Source: Glebionis coronaria (taxonomy: Eukaryota > Streptophyta > Magnoliopsida > Asterales > Asteraceae). Taken from it: 64,000 nt of DNA. The number at the start of each line of letters is the position of its first letter. Position 1 is the first letter of the stretch. Made by a program: the position numbers and the translations under genes. This document shows positions 10,818 through 23,100 of this stretch, one piece after another. The notes beneath the pieces were generated by a model. It had not been told where the DNA came from. It did no database searches and was given only the letters and a program-made list of their open reading frames with translations. The stretch is from contig CM046876.1 in assembly GCA_025667525.1 (NCBI GenBank), forward strand, positions 566,615,469-566,679,468, read 5' to 3'.

Positions 10818-13778
10818 TGTAAAACCCGCATGCTTTTACCATGAATAGTGCCCTTAAGATCGTACGTCCTAGATTAAAACTTACCTCATTTAGTATTGAT
10901 CACATTCATGTGCTAATAATCAAGCAAGTGCATACGTGTATGACATGACAAGTATCGATTACGTACGAACTCATGATAAACAGTTAATAAATATATCACG
11001 TGAACATAATTAAATCATGATCACCATTTAAAATACAAATTAGAATACTTACGTAAATACATATAATATAATTACGAGCGTTAAGATTACGGTAACTACA
11101 TGATAAAATAAACAGAAACACTTCAGACACGAACACGCTTAACCACGAACGAACACGAAACATCGGGACACGAGAAAGGTACGGGTACCCCATGTGGGGC
11201 CCCCATACCCACGGCACAACCACAAGAAATGGGCTAAGCCCATGGACTTTTACAAGTAAAGGGGGGTTATGTAACTTTTCATTTCATTTCACTTTTTCAA
11301 GAAAATAAACAAAAACCCTAAAAAGAGTTTTTCTCCTCCTCCTTTTCTCCTCTTTGTGCCGCCACCTTAACATCACCATAGGAGGGTGATTGGTTGATTT
11401 TGATCTCAAAAACTATTGCTATAATCAGTGTTTATTCATCCTTTTTCCAAGCTACATAGTGGTATACCTTTCTAACCCTTCTTTTTAATTCTTTTAAATC
11501 TTTGATTATTTTCATGAACATGTTATTATTTTCTTATTAAAACATGGTAATTATCATTGATCTAACATGTTTTGGTATTAATTAAAATCAAAGAATGATT
11601 TGAAAGGGGTGTTTGTTTTTTGCCGCCTAGCAAACAAACCCGAGGGGGTTTGGTTTGCTTATTGCCGCCACCACCAAGACCATTTTAGGTCTTGGTTGGC
11701 TCATGTGGGACCCACGGCAGCAAGGAGGCACACGTGCCCCGAGTTTGGCTCGGGGTACGGTGTCGAGTTCATGCCCGATTCATGGTTCGTTGGTTAAATC
11801 ATGATTTATGCTACATGTTAATTTTTATGAATTATGAACTTAGGATATAATTAATTAATAACATGAAATATTAATTAAATCATGACTTAGGTTATTTAAT
11901 TATTAGTTTAACATGACATTAATTTAACCTAAGTATTTTATGTTATAAGTTATAATTAATTAATTATTAAAACATGCCTATAATTAATTAATTTAGACAT
12001 GACTTAGGTTATATTATTAATAATAATAATACACATTTTAACCTAAGTATTTCATTTCATTTTAATTAAAACATGTTATACTTTAATTAAAATGCTTAAC
12101 CTATAGTTTAATTAAAATACATGAAATAATAATTAAACTATACACTATATCATATGACTTAAGAAATAAGCTTATAACACTTAGACTTATATGTTAGCTT
12201 ATGTAACCAGCTTAATTCTAATTATGGAAACTTCTATTTATAGGAACTTAATTAAATAAGGCAACTAATCTAATTATGGAAACCTTCTATATATGGAAAT
12301 CTATCTATTTCAGGCAGCTAATCTAATTATGGAAACCTTCTATATATGGAAACTTATTTAATTAAGGCAGCTGATCTATTTTTGGAAACTTTCTATTTTT
12401 AGAAACTAATCTATTTTAAGCAGTAAATTCTATTTTAGGAAACTTTCTATTTTTGGAAACTTTCTATTTTTGGAAACTTTCTATTTTTGGAAACTTTCTA
12501 TTTTTGGAAACTTTCTATTTTTGGAAACCTGCTATTTTTGGGAAGTTACTTATTATTACACAGTAAGTATAATAATACATGAAATACCAGTAATACTTAA
12601 ACGGATTAATCAGAATACAAGATAAACACAGTTTAAGGCTCTAAACAGTGAACCATGACCTAAAACATACCAAGTCAGCTAAAATGAGACATAAAACCCA
12701 GTACGTAATCAGTGAATCGATACTTATACACGTGTGTATTCATGTAGCGTTAGTGATCCAGAAGTAGGAGTCTTTCTTCCGTTCATTCACTGGACTTGAG
12801 GTACGGATTCCCGTCCTTTCAGTATGGACATTCTTTCCTTATTAGGATTTCCCCGTATGCAGCCAACTGTTTTCCCCAGCATTTGTTTTATTGTTTTGAA
12901 CTGCTTATGTTTAATTAGCATAATCTATAGCCATATACAAGCATGACCAGTTTCACCTAGTTATGGAGGTACCATAACCATAACATTGGAGGCACCAATG
13001 TTATGACTTCCCCACGGCGGAGTGATTGCTCGTGGCGTCCCTTTTCAGTTTGGCCATATTATTATATCATGTGGGGCGTATGGGTGCATCCTAGTTACAT
13101 GTTTTATTCAGTTTATCATGGTGAATGTGGTGTGTGCCTTGCACCCTTCACAAGGAGTTGATCCCTCCTACCCAAACCAGTATATTGATTAGAGGCATCC
13201 CCTCTAATCAGCATGATGAGGTCACCCCTCCAAGTATTCATGCATGTGACCTTTTCATGACCTATATGGGCTATGGTATATATATGTTAAAACAGTTTTT
13301 CACGAGATAAACATAAGGCTTTTCAAACTATAAAACCAGTTTTCTTAATACTTAACCAGTTTACTCAGAACTTAGTCTTCCGCTGTTATATGTTACATGC
13401 TTATCCTATTTCATGCTATATTGTACATCCGTGCACTGAGCGTCTTGCTCAGCCGTTTTCCTTTTCATGTTCCCAAAACGGCAGGTACTCAGGGACGCTC
13501 GTAGATCTCAAACGTAGGTGCATATGGACTGGAAGCTTTACTGTCTTTCTTTACTTTATGCATTTCCTTTACTTTATTACAGTTGCTATGGACATTGTTT
13601 CGTCCTTTCCTTTTACAGTATTTATGTTTGTGTGTGATGAGCTTTACTTTGGGGTACCGATGTTTGATTCCGGTATTTCCCTTTTATGGTTGAATAATGC
13701 TTAGACATTTATCCTTGTATGCTTTGATGACACGCCATGATTATGCGTAATATTCCATTTCCAAAATGGGGTGTTACA
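10818..13778 (+). repeat. 3' LTR of the Tekay-like element
   Basis: This 2,961-bp LTR is nearly identical to 2,519-5,469. A 10-bp length difference lies near 11,275, where TTTCATTTCATTTC replaces a shorter run. It carries its own copy of the 17-bp minisatellite at 12,430-12,542. Confidence 0.95.
12430..12542 (+). repeat. 17-bp minisatellite in the 3' LTR
   Basis: This has the same unit and copy number as 4,121-4,233 in the 5' LTR. Confidence 0.9.
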
Positions 13779-13783
13779 GTGGA
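13779..13783. repeat. Right target-site duplication GTGGA
   Basis: It matches 2,514-2,518 and ends the Tekay-like element. Confidence 0.93.
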
Positions 13784-14695
13784 GGAGGTGACAAATAGAA
13801 AAAATGAAATAATAAAAAAATAATAAAATTTCTCCACATGAAAATATTTTTGAAAAACAATAAAAAATATATATGTTTTGTAAATAAATAAGTTTTTAGC
13901 AAAGCAAAAATCTCATTGATTGACATTATAATTTAGCACAAAACCCATTTCCCAAATATGTGAGAAAAACTTAGCCTTATATTTCTCTATTTTGTATGAA
14001 AGCCGATAATCTAGTATGCTTCAGAATTTGTGCTTGATCATCATTTACTAAATCGCAGTGAGGTTAATTTATAGATATTTTCGAAAGGAAGCAAAATAAA
14101 ATCACCCTTATATCATTTTAGTTTAGCTACACTGGCTTACTAAAATATGTGGCACTCATACGCATATGTTATATTATCCATTGTGCCAATATCCTTATAT
14201 GTTATGCCTAACCACTTGTGAAGTTATAAAGTTTATGATGTTCTCTTAAAAAAATGTATGAAAAAAGAAAGAAAAAATAGTCAAATGTTCTAGTATAGTT
14301 TGTTCTATAACTTTGACAAAGGCATATACCTTTTGATCCCACACCCACATCATTTATCAAGTTTTGCTTCTTTGAAAATTTATCTGGTGCTCACGCCGCA
14401 ACGATTATGTTTATGTGTCTTGTACAAACCTATGGTAGCTATCTATTTTATGACCGAGCTAATTGAGTGTTGCCTTACATTTACCCTTTTTGTGAGTGAC
14501 ACTTGTGTGTGAACTTCAAATCTAAACACTATCCATGTGAGGTGCTAAAGTTATTTTGTCATTTGCTTTTGCTATTCATAAAAATTAAATCATTTTCCTA
14601 TCATACTTCACAACACTTAAAAGCATTTTTTAAATTGAAATTATTTTCTCGCTTTGATTGCTTGAGGGCAAGCAATAGCTAAGTGTGGAGGAATT
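13784..14695 (+). other. Athila-like 3' untranslated region, right part
   Basis: This is AT-rich noncoding DNA that continues the element split by the insertion. It ends with GCTTGAGGGCAAGCAATAGC and then AAGTGTGGAGGAATT, the likely polypurine tract before the LTR. No convincing ORF is present. Confidence 0.6.
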
Positions 14696-15900
14696 TGATA
14701 ACGACCTAATTATACATATTCAACCTATCATTATAATGCCACTTTGTAGTATAAATAAGAGCTTCCGATACTTAATATGTTGTGTTTTATATGCAGATGT
14801 AAAGTATGAAGGAGCAAAGTGAAGATATACAAAGAAGGGGCCTCAATATGCAATAAAGCCAAAGTTATTAAAAGAAGATTTTGAATCGCCCAGAAGTGCG
14901 GCGCACAAAGTTGTAAGTGCGGCGCAAATTCGCATCTCCAAAGTGCGGCGCACTTTAGGAGAAGTGCGGCGCATATTTGACCCCAGATAGCACTATAAAT
15001 AGAGGTCATTTCCATTCATTTTACACACACCTCTCTCTCTCTCTCAATACTCCATAGCTCGAGTATTTTAGTCCTTTAAGTAATTTTTAGTATTATCCAC
15101 TTTTGGGAGATACTTGTAACGAGAGTATTCTACTCTTTGATTCTTGGAGGAACGATACAATCGTGACACTTGTGTACTCGTTTATTCAATCCAATCTAAG
15201 TATGATGTTCTCTTACTCTTTTCCAATTGTTACTTTGATTACTATGTTAGGCTAAGCTATTTGTGACTATATGGGTATGTGACTATAATAAGTGATGATG
15301 CTATGATATGATCCTTTATAAATGATTTCAAGCTAATTTTGTAGAACCATTTTACCTCCTAGTTCTACAAACCATATTTTATCTAAGTTGATTTGTTACG
15401 ATAGTTTGGCGTTGAGAAACACAAATTGTTATAATAATTTTTCTAGAACTTGTCTATGGTCATGAATCTTTGGTTGGAAAAATCCGCTTAGAAACTTGAT
15501 AAAATATTGAACTTGTTGGCAACTTGTTTTGAGCTTAGTCGCTTAAATAAACATAAGTCTTGAATCAACCCAAGTAAATTGTGTAAACGTCATTTTGACG
15601 AAAAAGGATTATCACACTTTACCTACATAAACATATCTCGATCATTATTATCATCATCATGAACTTATACGAACTATCCCATATTAGTCATATTTGTTAT
15701 TATTGATATTACTTCAACCATTTATTTCTTCAGTTGTTATCTTGATTACCAAAACGAAACTAAGTCTCAGAGAACGATCCTAGCTTACCACTACAAAGCT
15801 ATATTACGAACGAAAGGGTATACTTGCCCGTGTTTGTCTTCTAGTCCCTTGTTTTGTCTAAATATTGTAATATAAATTTAAGACTTGCAAACGAACATCA
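14696..15900 (+). repeat. Athila-like 3' LTR
   Basis: The LTR starts TGATAACGACC right after a purine tract. It contains a TATA-like CTATAAATAG near 14,992, followed by a CT-rich stretch near 15,030, so transcription probably starts there. Just upstream lie four copies of AGTGCGGCGCA (14,895, 14,916, 14,942 and 14,963). The right end is not certain. A CA occurs at about 15,890 (GACTTGCA) and at 15,900 (ACATCA), and no 5' LTR is in the window for comparison. Confidence 0.65.
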
Positions 15901-17745
15901 ATGAAGAAGAAGGGGACGATGATACAGGGAAAAAGATGGAGATAAGGAAAACAAGTTTGATAAAAACAAGTCCAAAGGTGACAAATCTCACAAGGATGAT
16001 GCTACCAAGGATAAATCAACTCCAAAAGCCAAGACACCTCCACAACGCCAAGGCAAATGTACCAAGAAGTTTCTTGATGTAGATGCTAATACAGCCTCAT
16101 CATATACTCCAGCCACAACCGCTTCTGCAACCACATTCGTCCATGTCACATCTACCCCAGTTACCGCTGCTTCAGTTACCATACCTTTAGTGCAACAACA
16201 ACAGACAGAACCCGATCAACCTGTATCGGATTTTCTAGTATCTGATCAAGTCCAAGACATACCAGAAACTGAAGTCATAGCCGTACCTATTGTTGATGTT
16301 CTTGTATCTACTCAAGTTCCTGGTGTTCCAGAGTCAAGTGAACCAGCATGGGTGGATAAACTCGAGGAAGATGAAAATGCACCTGTACAACCTTGTGTTT
16401 CAAACGCTGCTGCACTTCGTCCACTGACAAAGGCTGATGAAGCTGAATTATCCCAATTCCTAAGCAATCCAATAGATTTTTCAAGATTCTTGGAATATAA
16501 CTATGGGTCTAACATAACTTAAGTAATGGTTGTGCGAGGAATCAAAGATCCCACACTTCGTGTTAAATCCAAGATCATCAGCACGGAATACGAGTACAAT
16601 GCCAATGTGATTCTGAAAGCATTGAGAACTACTCAAAGGGACAATCTTCATGCACTTGACAAACCTCCTCTCCCTACAGCTACAGATGATGATCAAATCG
16701 CACTCGAATTCTTCGTCAGCAAGGATCTTGAATACTTGGTCAAGGGAGAAAACAAGTATGCGACCTCCTTAACATTTCTAGAAGCTGCAACTTGGGATTT
16801 GATACCGTGGATAGAATAAAAAGTCAATCGTCTCTGGGTACCGCAAGTATATCCTGAATATGATCGATATGCCGAATTGGGCGCTTCACATTGGGATGAG
16901 CGTGTGCGACGTGCCTACAACTATGCATGTATGCACAACTTAGGTCCTCAAGTCTTCTCTCTTTTTCTAATCAAAAGCATCCAAGGTGTTAGAATTGAAC
17001 CCTAAACTTGCTATCAACACTTGACAGAGATCATAATCAAAAGAGAAGATGATAATATCTAAACTATCCAGGAAGGAGATTTTCCACTTCTTCGTCTCGA
17101 AGATATTGAAGACATGCTGCTTTTGATTACTCACAACGCGCTCAGACATTTGAACTCTGAAGAAATCATTGCCTTGAATTCAACTCTTAGAATGTACACA
17201 CGTCGAGTTGTCATCAAGAAAAGAGTTGACGATCTGCAACTTGGTGTAGAAAGCTATCAAAGGAAGCTAAATCTTTCAAAACCACGTACTCAAGTGTTGC
17301 CGAGGCATACAGACAAATCTCCATACACCAACACCACTGACCCGATTCCGGGCATTTTCTACTTGAATGGCCATGGACTAATGAAGTTCATGAGAATTCT
17401 AGAGATCCACAAATTCAGTGACGGGACTCTCAAACATATCCGAGAAACGTTGGTGCATCTCAACAATAACAAGACTCTTCTAGAGGTTACTGTAGAGTGG
17501 CACCCGGGATTTCCGAAGTGTGCCAACTATATGATCAAGAAAATTCATGAAAATCTAAGGGAAAGACGTCTTATGAGAAGTTTAGAACGATTCGTCGGTG
17601 GAAGACCATATGGAGTTCACCACATAATGCTCGAACATCCGTATAACGTGGTGATCGTCTCTTTTCAGGTCAACTTCATACATTTTTCTTGTGAATTTGT
17701 AAATACTGTGAATATTGTGCTTTTGTGGCTTGCTGTAGTGTGATA
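15885..17745 (+). pseudogene. Accessory ORF of an Asteraceae-type copia element, broken
   Basis: Four open blocks in different frames follow one another: a Lys/Asp/Thr-rich start to about 16,189, then 16,190-16,522, 16,526-16,819 and 17,114-17,743. Together they resemble a long accessory protein that I know from Asteraceae copia-type retroelements. The matching wording includes FFVSKDLEYLV, then VDDLQLGVESYQRKLNL, then HKFSDGTLKHIRETL and RRLMRSLERFVGGRPYG. The function of this protein is not known to me. Frameshifts lie near 15,930 and between 16,820 and 17,110. No RT or integrase for this element is visible beside it, and the Athila-like LTR adjoins its 5' side. Confidence 0.6.
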
Positions 17746-18056
17746 GTATGATAATTTTTCAAGAATTTCTCACGAGATTCTAAATCTTCCAAAATATATC
17801 ATACTCAAGCACTACAACTAACCCTCATTCACTTGAGGGGGAGCATTGATATGTTCTACGGCCAACAACTGATTTCATTTTGTTACCCAAAGACCAGTTA
17901 ATCCATTAATATCCAAAATATTGATGGTTAACATTTTGGATAAGGGGATAAAATGGGATTAGGGAGACTTGTAAACATATGTGGCTAAAAATGAAAAGAG
18001 CTTAATGGAAAGTGCAACTTGATATATGCTATGCATATGTTAAGGGGGAGCATTTT
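17746..18056 (+). other. Noncoding tail after the accessory ORF
   Basis: Two purine tracts, GAGGGGGAGCATTGATATG near 17,836 and AAGGGGGAGCATTTTG near 18,041, look like polypurine tracts of LTR elements. I see no gene. Confidence 0.4.
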
Positions 18057-19835
18057 GTTATAAAAAACACTTAGGTACAAAACACTTGTGATATTTATAT
18101 CACAAGTAACTTAGTGACTTTTAAGGAATTTTCATGAAGACGAACACTTACCCAAAACACACTTAATTCACGACGGATGTGGTGACAAAAGGGTGGTAGG
18201 ATTAGATGCGAGTCCAATGATTCTTCCAAAACCGGAGGAATCTTCCCAAGGACAATTCCATAGTTAGAAAATAAAAGTCCTTAGGAAAGATGGGGAATGG
18301 ATTGTGAACGAAGCTGAATGTCGACCAAGTACTGATGCTAGCATTAGAACAATCAAAACAAGGTGCTAGTGATGATGTATTGGTAAGCATTGAAGGGGTT
18401 GAAGAATGAAAAAGAAATGTAAAGATAAAGGGTGTAAAGAAAGAAGCCCTCCTTACAACCTAGGCAGAAACCGGGTCAACACATTTTTGAACACAACGAA
18501 GTATCATGGACCCAGTGATGCGATGCACAACCCCTCCCAGCCAACTCAAATATCTCTCAAAAGATATTTGTTTTAATGACACGGAGCTCAACACGTTATC
18601 TATTGGTTTATTCAGTCCGAATAAATTGATATTGAAAAGGTGGCAATCCTCTCCAGCCTCCGCTCACCAAAATAAAATGCACTATTGAGTCTAGAGCCAC
18701 GAGATCATCAAAAGTCTCATTAGGACACAATTTTAAAAATAAGAAAGATTTTTTATGAGTCCTACGCAATATTCTTGTAATGTTGCCAAAACATCTAAGT
18801 GATACGAAAGTATTATAATGAAGATGGAAATCCTGTTTGAGCCAACATCAAACAAGCTCATGGTAGGTGACACCTGCGGTTCTTTAAGAACTAATCTTGT
18901 GATAACTGAAAAGAAACGATGGTTTGACTCTTAATTGAGATTAAACTTGTTCCAGGGCCCCTACGCAAAATTCAAGTGATCTTGCCAGAACACTCAGAGT
19001 GGCACTCTTTAGTGTTCACAGTAAAGAGTGGAAATCCTTCCAGTGTCAACTTCAAACAACACTGCGGTAGGTGACAAGCAAGATTCTATTAGAATCAAGC
19101 TCGTTACAACTAGAAAGCAACGATGGTGAAAATCTTAATTGAAGTTCACTTGTTCCAGGTTCATGAATTGACGGCTTCAATCATAAGGATGTCTATTATC
19201 CAAGTGGTTCACTCTTTATGTTCGCAGTCAGCTTTGGACGGTCAAATAAAAAGAACGGGTTTACCCGCGAAATCTTGTCAAGGAGATCTTTAATTAGAGC
19301 TATCTATCACAAGTACGATATTTATTATCGTCCAATGGTCTTCACCGACCGGAGGTAAAATACTACCGAATCAGAATAAAATGTCAAAGCCATTTTATTT
19401 GTGTCTTATTATGTTGCTGCATTTGAAGACGGTGGCGTTGCGAGGTACTAGATGAAGTCCTCCTCACATACTTATTCCTACTGCATCAAATATTTCAGCA
19501 AAATTCAAGAAAGTATGACCTAAAAGTCTTCCGTTGTATCAACTCTAAACTTTCAAGAATTCAACAAAGGATAGGTATGTGGTACATAAAGTCACAAAGA
19601 GGCAAACATCACAAGAAGGCAAAGACTGCACGTGAAGATGATCTCAAGTTACAAGACAAGTCAAAGCCAAAATAACATGTTGCAAGCCAAAGCTCAAACA
19701 TTATTACAACATATTCACAAGCCGAAAAGGAAAAAGAAGAAAAGAGAAACAACTACGAGCTCAAGAACAAAGACTTAGTATAGTATGCTAGGTTTAGAAC
19801 TTTCTAAGTTGGAGTGACCTCCCTTAGGGGGAGAT
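18057..19835 (+). repeat. Noncoding retroelement region with hairpin repeats
   Basis: No intact ORF is present. The segment is homologous, in inverted orientation, to 59,810-61,150 and 62,400-62,700. For example, the run GTGGTGACAAAAGGGTGGTA near 18,179 recurs on the minus strand near 62,565. A unit of about 205-210 bp is present twice (about 18,749-18,957 and 18,958-19,160). Each copy has a stem-loop, the run GGAAATCCT, and GGTAGGTGAC. The segment ends at the purine tract TTAGGGGGAGAT before the LTR at 19,836, so it is probably the 3' internal part of an LTR element. Confidence 0.65.
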
Positions 19836-20145
19836 TGTTGGAAATACGTTTTTAACGTATATTAGAAGTATCGGTCACTCCAATAATATTATTAATGTAA
19901 TTAGCTCGTAGTTAGTTTATTGTATCAAAATTAGTAACAAACCAACCCATGGGCTTGTCCATGGCTTGAAGGCCTAAGCCCACAAAGGCTTGGGTATATA
20001 AACCCCTTTCCTTCATGGAAAGGGGTGTTGGTTGTTATTCATTTTCTTAATATTACACATAGTTTCTCTCATCTTTCTCTCTCTAGTTTCTCTCTCTAGA
20101 AACAACAACCCTCTTGATAGGATCTTAGATTATCTTAATTCTACA
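19836..20145 (+). repeat. 310-bp copia-type LTR
   Basis: The LTR begins TGTTGGAAATACG directly after the purine tract TTAGGGGGAGAT and ends TTCTACA. It contains the TATA-like GGGTATATAAACCCC near 19,992 and a CT-rich region. It is therefore a 3' LTR or a remnant. No matching partner is in the window, so no target duplication can be checked. Confidence 0.65.
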
Positions 20146-20199
20146 AAAAAGGACAACAAAAAGACTGAAAAAAGGTCTGATCACTGCTTTATTTAATTA

Positions 20200-23100
20200 G
20201 GATGATGAACTCTTACATCAGAGGATGAAGGAACCACTACTGTCAGAGCTTTCATGGTTGTGGCTGATGAAGAACCTGTTGTTGGGAAGAGCGAAGCTAG
20301 ATCAGGTCAATGGGTGGACATCACTATGAAAAAGGTATAAAGATTGCTTTCTATGCCTGAAGGTCCTAATAGAGACCATGTCAGTGATTACACCTTAGTT
20401 GACCTCCACTTTGTGGAAGAACAGAGAAAAAACTTGTTAAACAAGTTCCATAATCTTAAAACTGAGTTAAATATTTGTCATTCTGAGTTAACTAATCTCT
20501 AACCTTTTATGGATATTTCCAATCAACTTCAAAATGAGGTAAGCAAACTTTCCATTGAAAATGAGTCTTTAACTGATGAAAATGCTGAACTCAGAAGAAC
20601 CTTAGAAAAATGGAACCTGGCTCAATCAACTGTGGAGGAAATAGTTGCTGAATCCATTCCAGGTGATGTGGTTCAGGCAATAGGGGGCAAGGGTAGGTTT
20701 AAAAATCACATACATGTGCCCAAAGTTAAATTTGTCCCTTCAGATGTCCCTTCTCCGTCTTTCACCTCTGTGGATGAGAAAGATTCTGACAAGGAATATG
20801 ATGTACTAGCATTGCCCAAGCTCGTTGCTGCAAACCCATCTGATTCCTTGTTTGGCCCAAAACCTGCAACCAAAACCTCTAGGACATCTAATCTCAAAGT
20901 CGCTGATAAAGTACACAAAAAGGTTTTTGTGGCCAAAGACTCTTCCAAACCCACTCCTCCCCCTGAAAAGCTTTCACCCACCAAGAAACTTCTTCTCACC
21001 CTGATGGAAGAAGTAAAGGGTTTAAAAGAACAGATCAACCCTAGAGTTAACAGTCCATCTGTCAACTCTCTTGGTGAAGGATCTAGCAGCTGAAAGGGAG
21101 AGCTTTATTCAGACCTTGCAAACATTGTGGTTTCAAAAATCATTCCTCTAAGGATTGTAATAAGAAAACTAAATGTATCATATGTGAGTCCACTAAACAT
21201 TCCTCCAAAGAGCATGAATAAACCATTGTTGTTCAAAGAACCAGAACCCAATTAAGGTTAAAAACTCCTCACAGGCCCTCTAGGAGACCTGAACCCAAAC
21301 CCAGAGATAAATCTCAGGGTTAGAGACCATATACTCCCTGAAAGTACTATGGCTTCTATGACCATCAATCTGATGAGTGTGAACATTATCCTGGATGTGA
21401 CATCTGTGGAAGCATGCGTCATGAAACCAGAGACTGCAACCAAAGAGGGGGAGACAGGAACCAGAGAAGACCTAATATCGCTGTTCAGCGACAACATGGA
21501 CCCACTGGAAAATGGGTTCATCATCGAAACTAATCTGGATTTGTTATATCTATGCAGGAATAGTTGAAGAAATCTGTTTGGTATCTGGATAGTGGGTGCT
21601 CTAGACACATGACAAGGGTTAAACAATATCTGCATAGATATAAGAGGGAGCCTGGTCTGAAAGTAGTCTTTGGAGATGACTCCTCAGGGGCTACTGAGGG
21701 ATATGGCTAAGTATATTGCAATGGAATCACCTTCACAAGGATCGCTTATGTCAATGGACTTAAGCACAACTTAATCAGTATCAGTCAACTTTGTGATGCT
21801 GGTTTCAAAGTTCTGTTCACCAAGACCCAAGGAACAATCTTCAATTAAAATGATGATATTGTTCTAATTTCACCTAGAAGAAAGGATGTGTATGTTATTG
21901 ACATGACATCATGCCCAGAAGGAAAGAACACATGTCTCTTTGCCAAAGCATCTGATAGTGAAAATTGGCTCTGATATAAGAGACTCTCCCACCTTAACTT
22001 CAAAAACATCAACAAACTGGCCAAAAATGATTTAGTTGTTGGGCTTCCATCTCTGACCTTCAGCAAAGACAGACCCTGCTCAGCCTGCGAGAAAGGGAAG
22101 CACCATAGAGCCTCATTTAAAACCAAACAATCATTCTTCATAAATAAGTGCCTCCATCTTCTTCACATGGACTTATTTTGGCCAGTAAAATCATAATCCC
22201 TCAATCACAACAAGTATACTCTAGTCATTGTGGATGAATTCTATAGATTCACATGGGTATTCTTTCTCAAAAGAAAGAGTGATGCAGCTGAAAGAATAAT
22301 GTCCTTTATCATAGAAATAGAGAACTTCAATGACTGTAGAGTTAAGGCTATCAAAAGTGATAATGGCACTGAACTCAAGAACCATGCCATGGAAGCCTTT
22401 TGTGATGAAAAGGGAATCTCAAAGAACTTTTCAAACCCAGGCACCCCTTAACAAAAGGGTGTCGCTGAATGAAGAAACAGAACTCTCATAGAGGCAGCCA
22501 GAACAATGCTCAGCGAGTCAAGACTCCCAAAACAATTTTGGGGTAAAGTTGTGTACACAGCGTGTTACACACATAATAGATCCATTATTGTGAAGAGACA
22601 TGGCAAGACCGCTTATTAAGTGTATAGGAAGAGAGCCTGATGTAAGTTACTTCCATGTCTTTGGTTTCCCTGTTTTCATTCACAACTACATAGATCATCT
22701 GGATAAATATGATGAAAAGTCAGATGATGGATTCTTTCTTGGATACTCTCCTACCTCCAGAGCTTTTAGAGTATTCAATATTCGCAGGTAAGAACTTGAA
22801 GAATCCATTCATGTTACCTTTAATGAAGCAGATGTTGTATTACTCACACTAACTCAGAAGAAAGTGACATTGATTTCAATGAAGTCAAATCATATCCAAA
22901 GGATGATTTCTCAAATCCCAAGGAATCACCTCAAGTATGTCACATAACTTCCCATATGTTCATGCTTTTGATCCTCACTCAATCTTTGACATCACTCTAG
23001 AGGTTGCAACTGCTGAATCAGTCACTCCACCACCCTTAGAAGAGAATGCTGACCTTATCTCACCAATCTCTCACTCAGATGAAGAGATCATGGATGAAGA

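Larger units (their letters stand above)
2519..13778 (+). mobile_element. Complete Tekay/Del-like chromovirus (Ty3/gypsy LTR retrotransposon)
   Basis: This is an 11,260-bp element bounded by two LTRs of 2,951 and 2,961 bp. Both LTRs begin TGTAAAACCCGC and end GGGGTGTTACA. A perfect 5-bp target duplication GTGGA lies at 2,514-2,518 and 13,779-13,783. A primer-binding site matching initiator tRNA-Met follows the 5' LTR and a purine tract precedes the 3' LTR. The coding region holds Gag, a CCHC knuckle, protease, RT, RNase H and integrase, and ends in a chromodomain-like tail. Comparing the LTRs by eye gives about eight substitutions and one 10-bp indel. No stop breaks the spliced reading frame, so the element could be autonomous. 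The Tekay/Del label rests on the tail wording and the long LTRs. Confidence 0.93.
1..15900 (+). mobile_element. Athila-like Ty3/gypsy element, 3' portion, interrupted by a Tekay element
   Basis: The pol pseudogene, an interrupted 3' untranslated region and a 3' LTR lie in order on the + strand. The insertion of 2,519-13,778 splits the 3' region at GTGGA. Joining the flanks restores a run reading AAGTGTGGAGGAGG, which resembles the purine tracts of the same element near 2,283 and 14,680. The exact right end is uncertain, between about 15,890 and 15,900. Confidence 0.7.
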
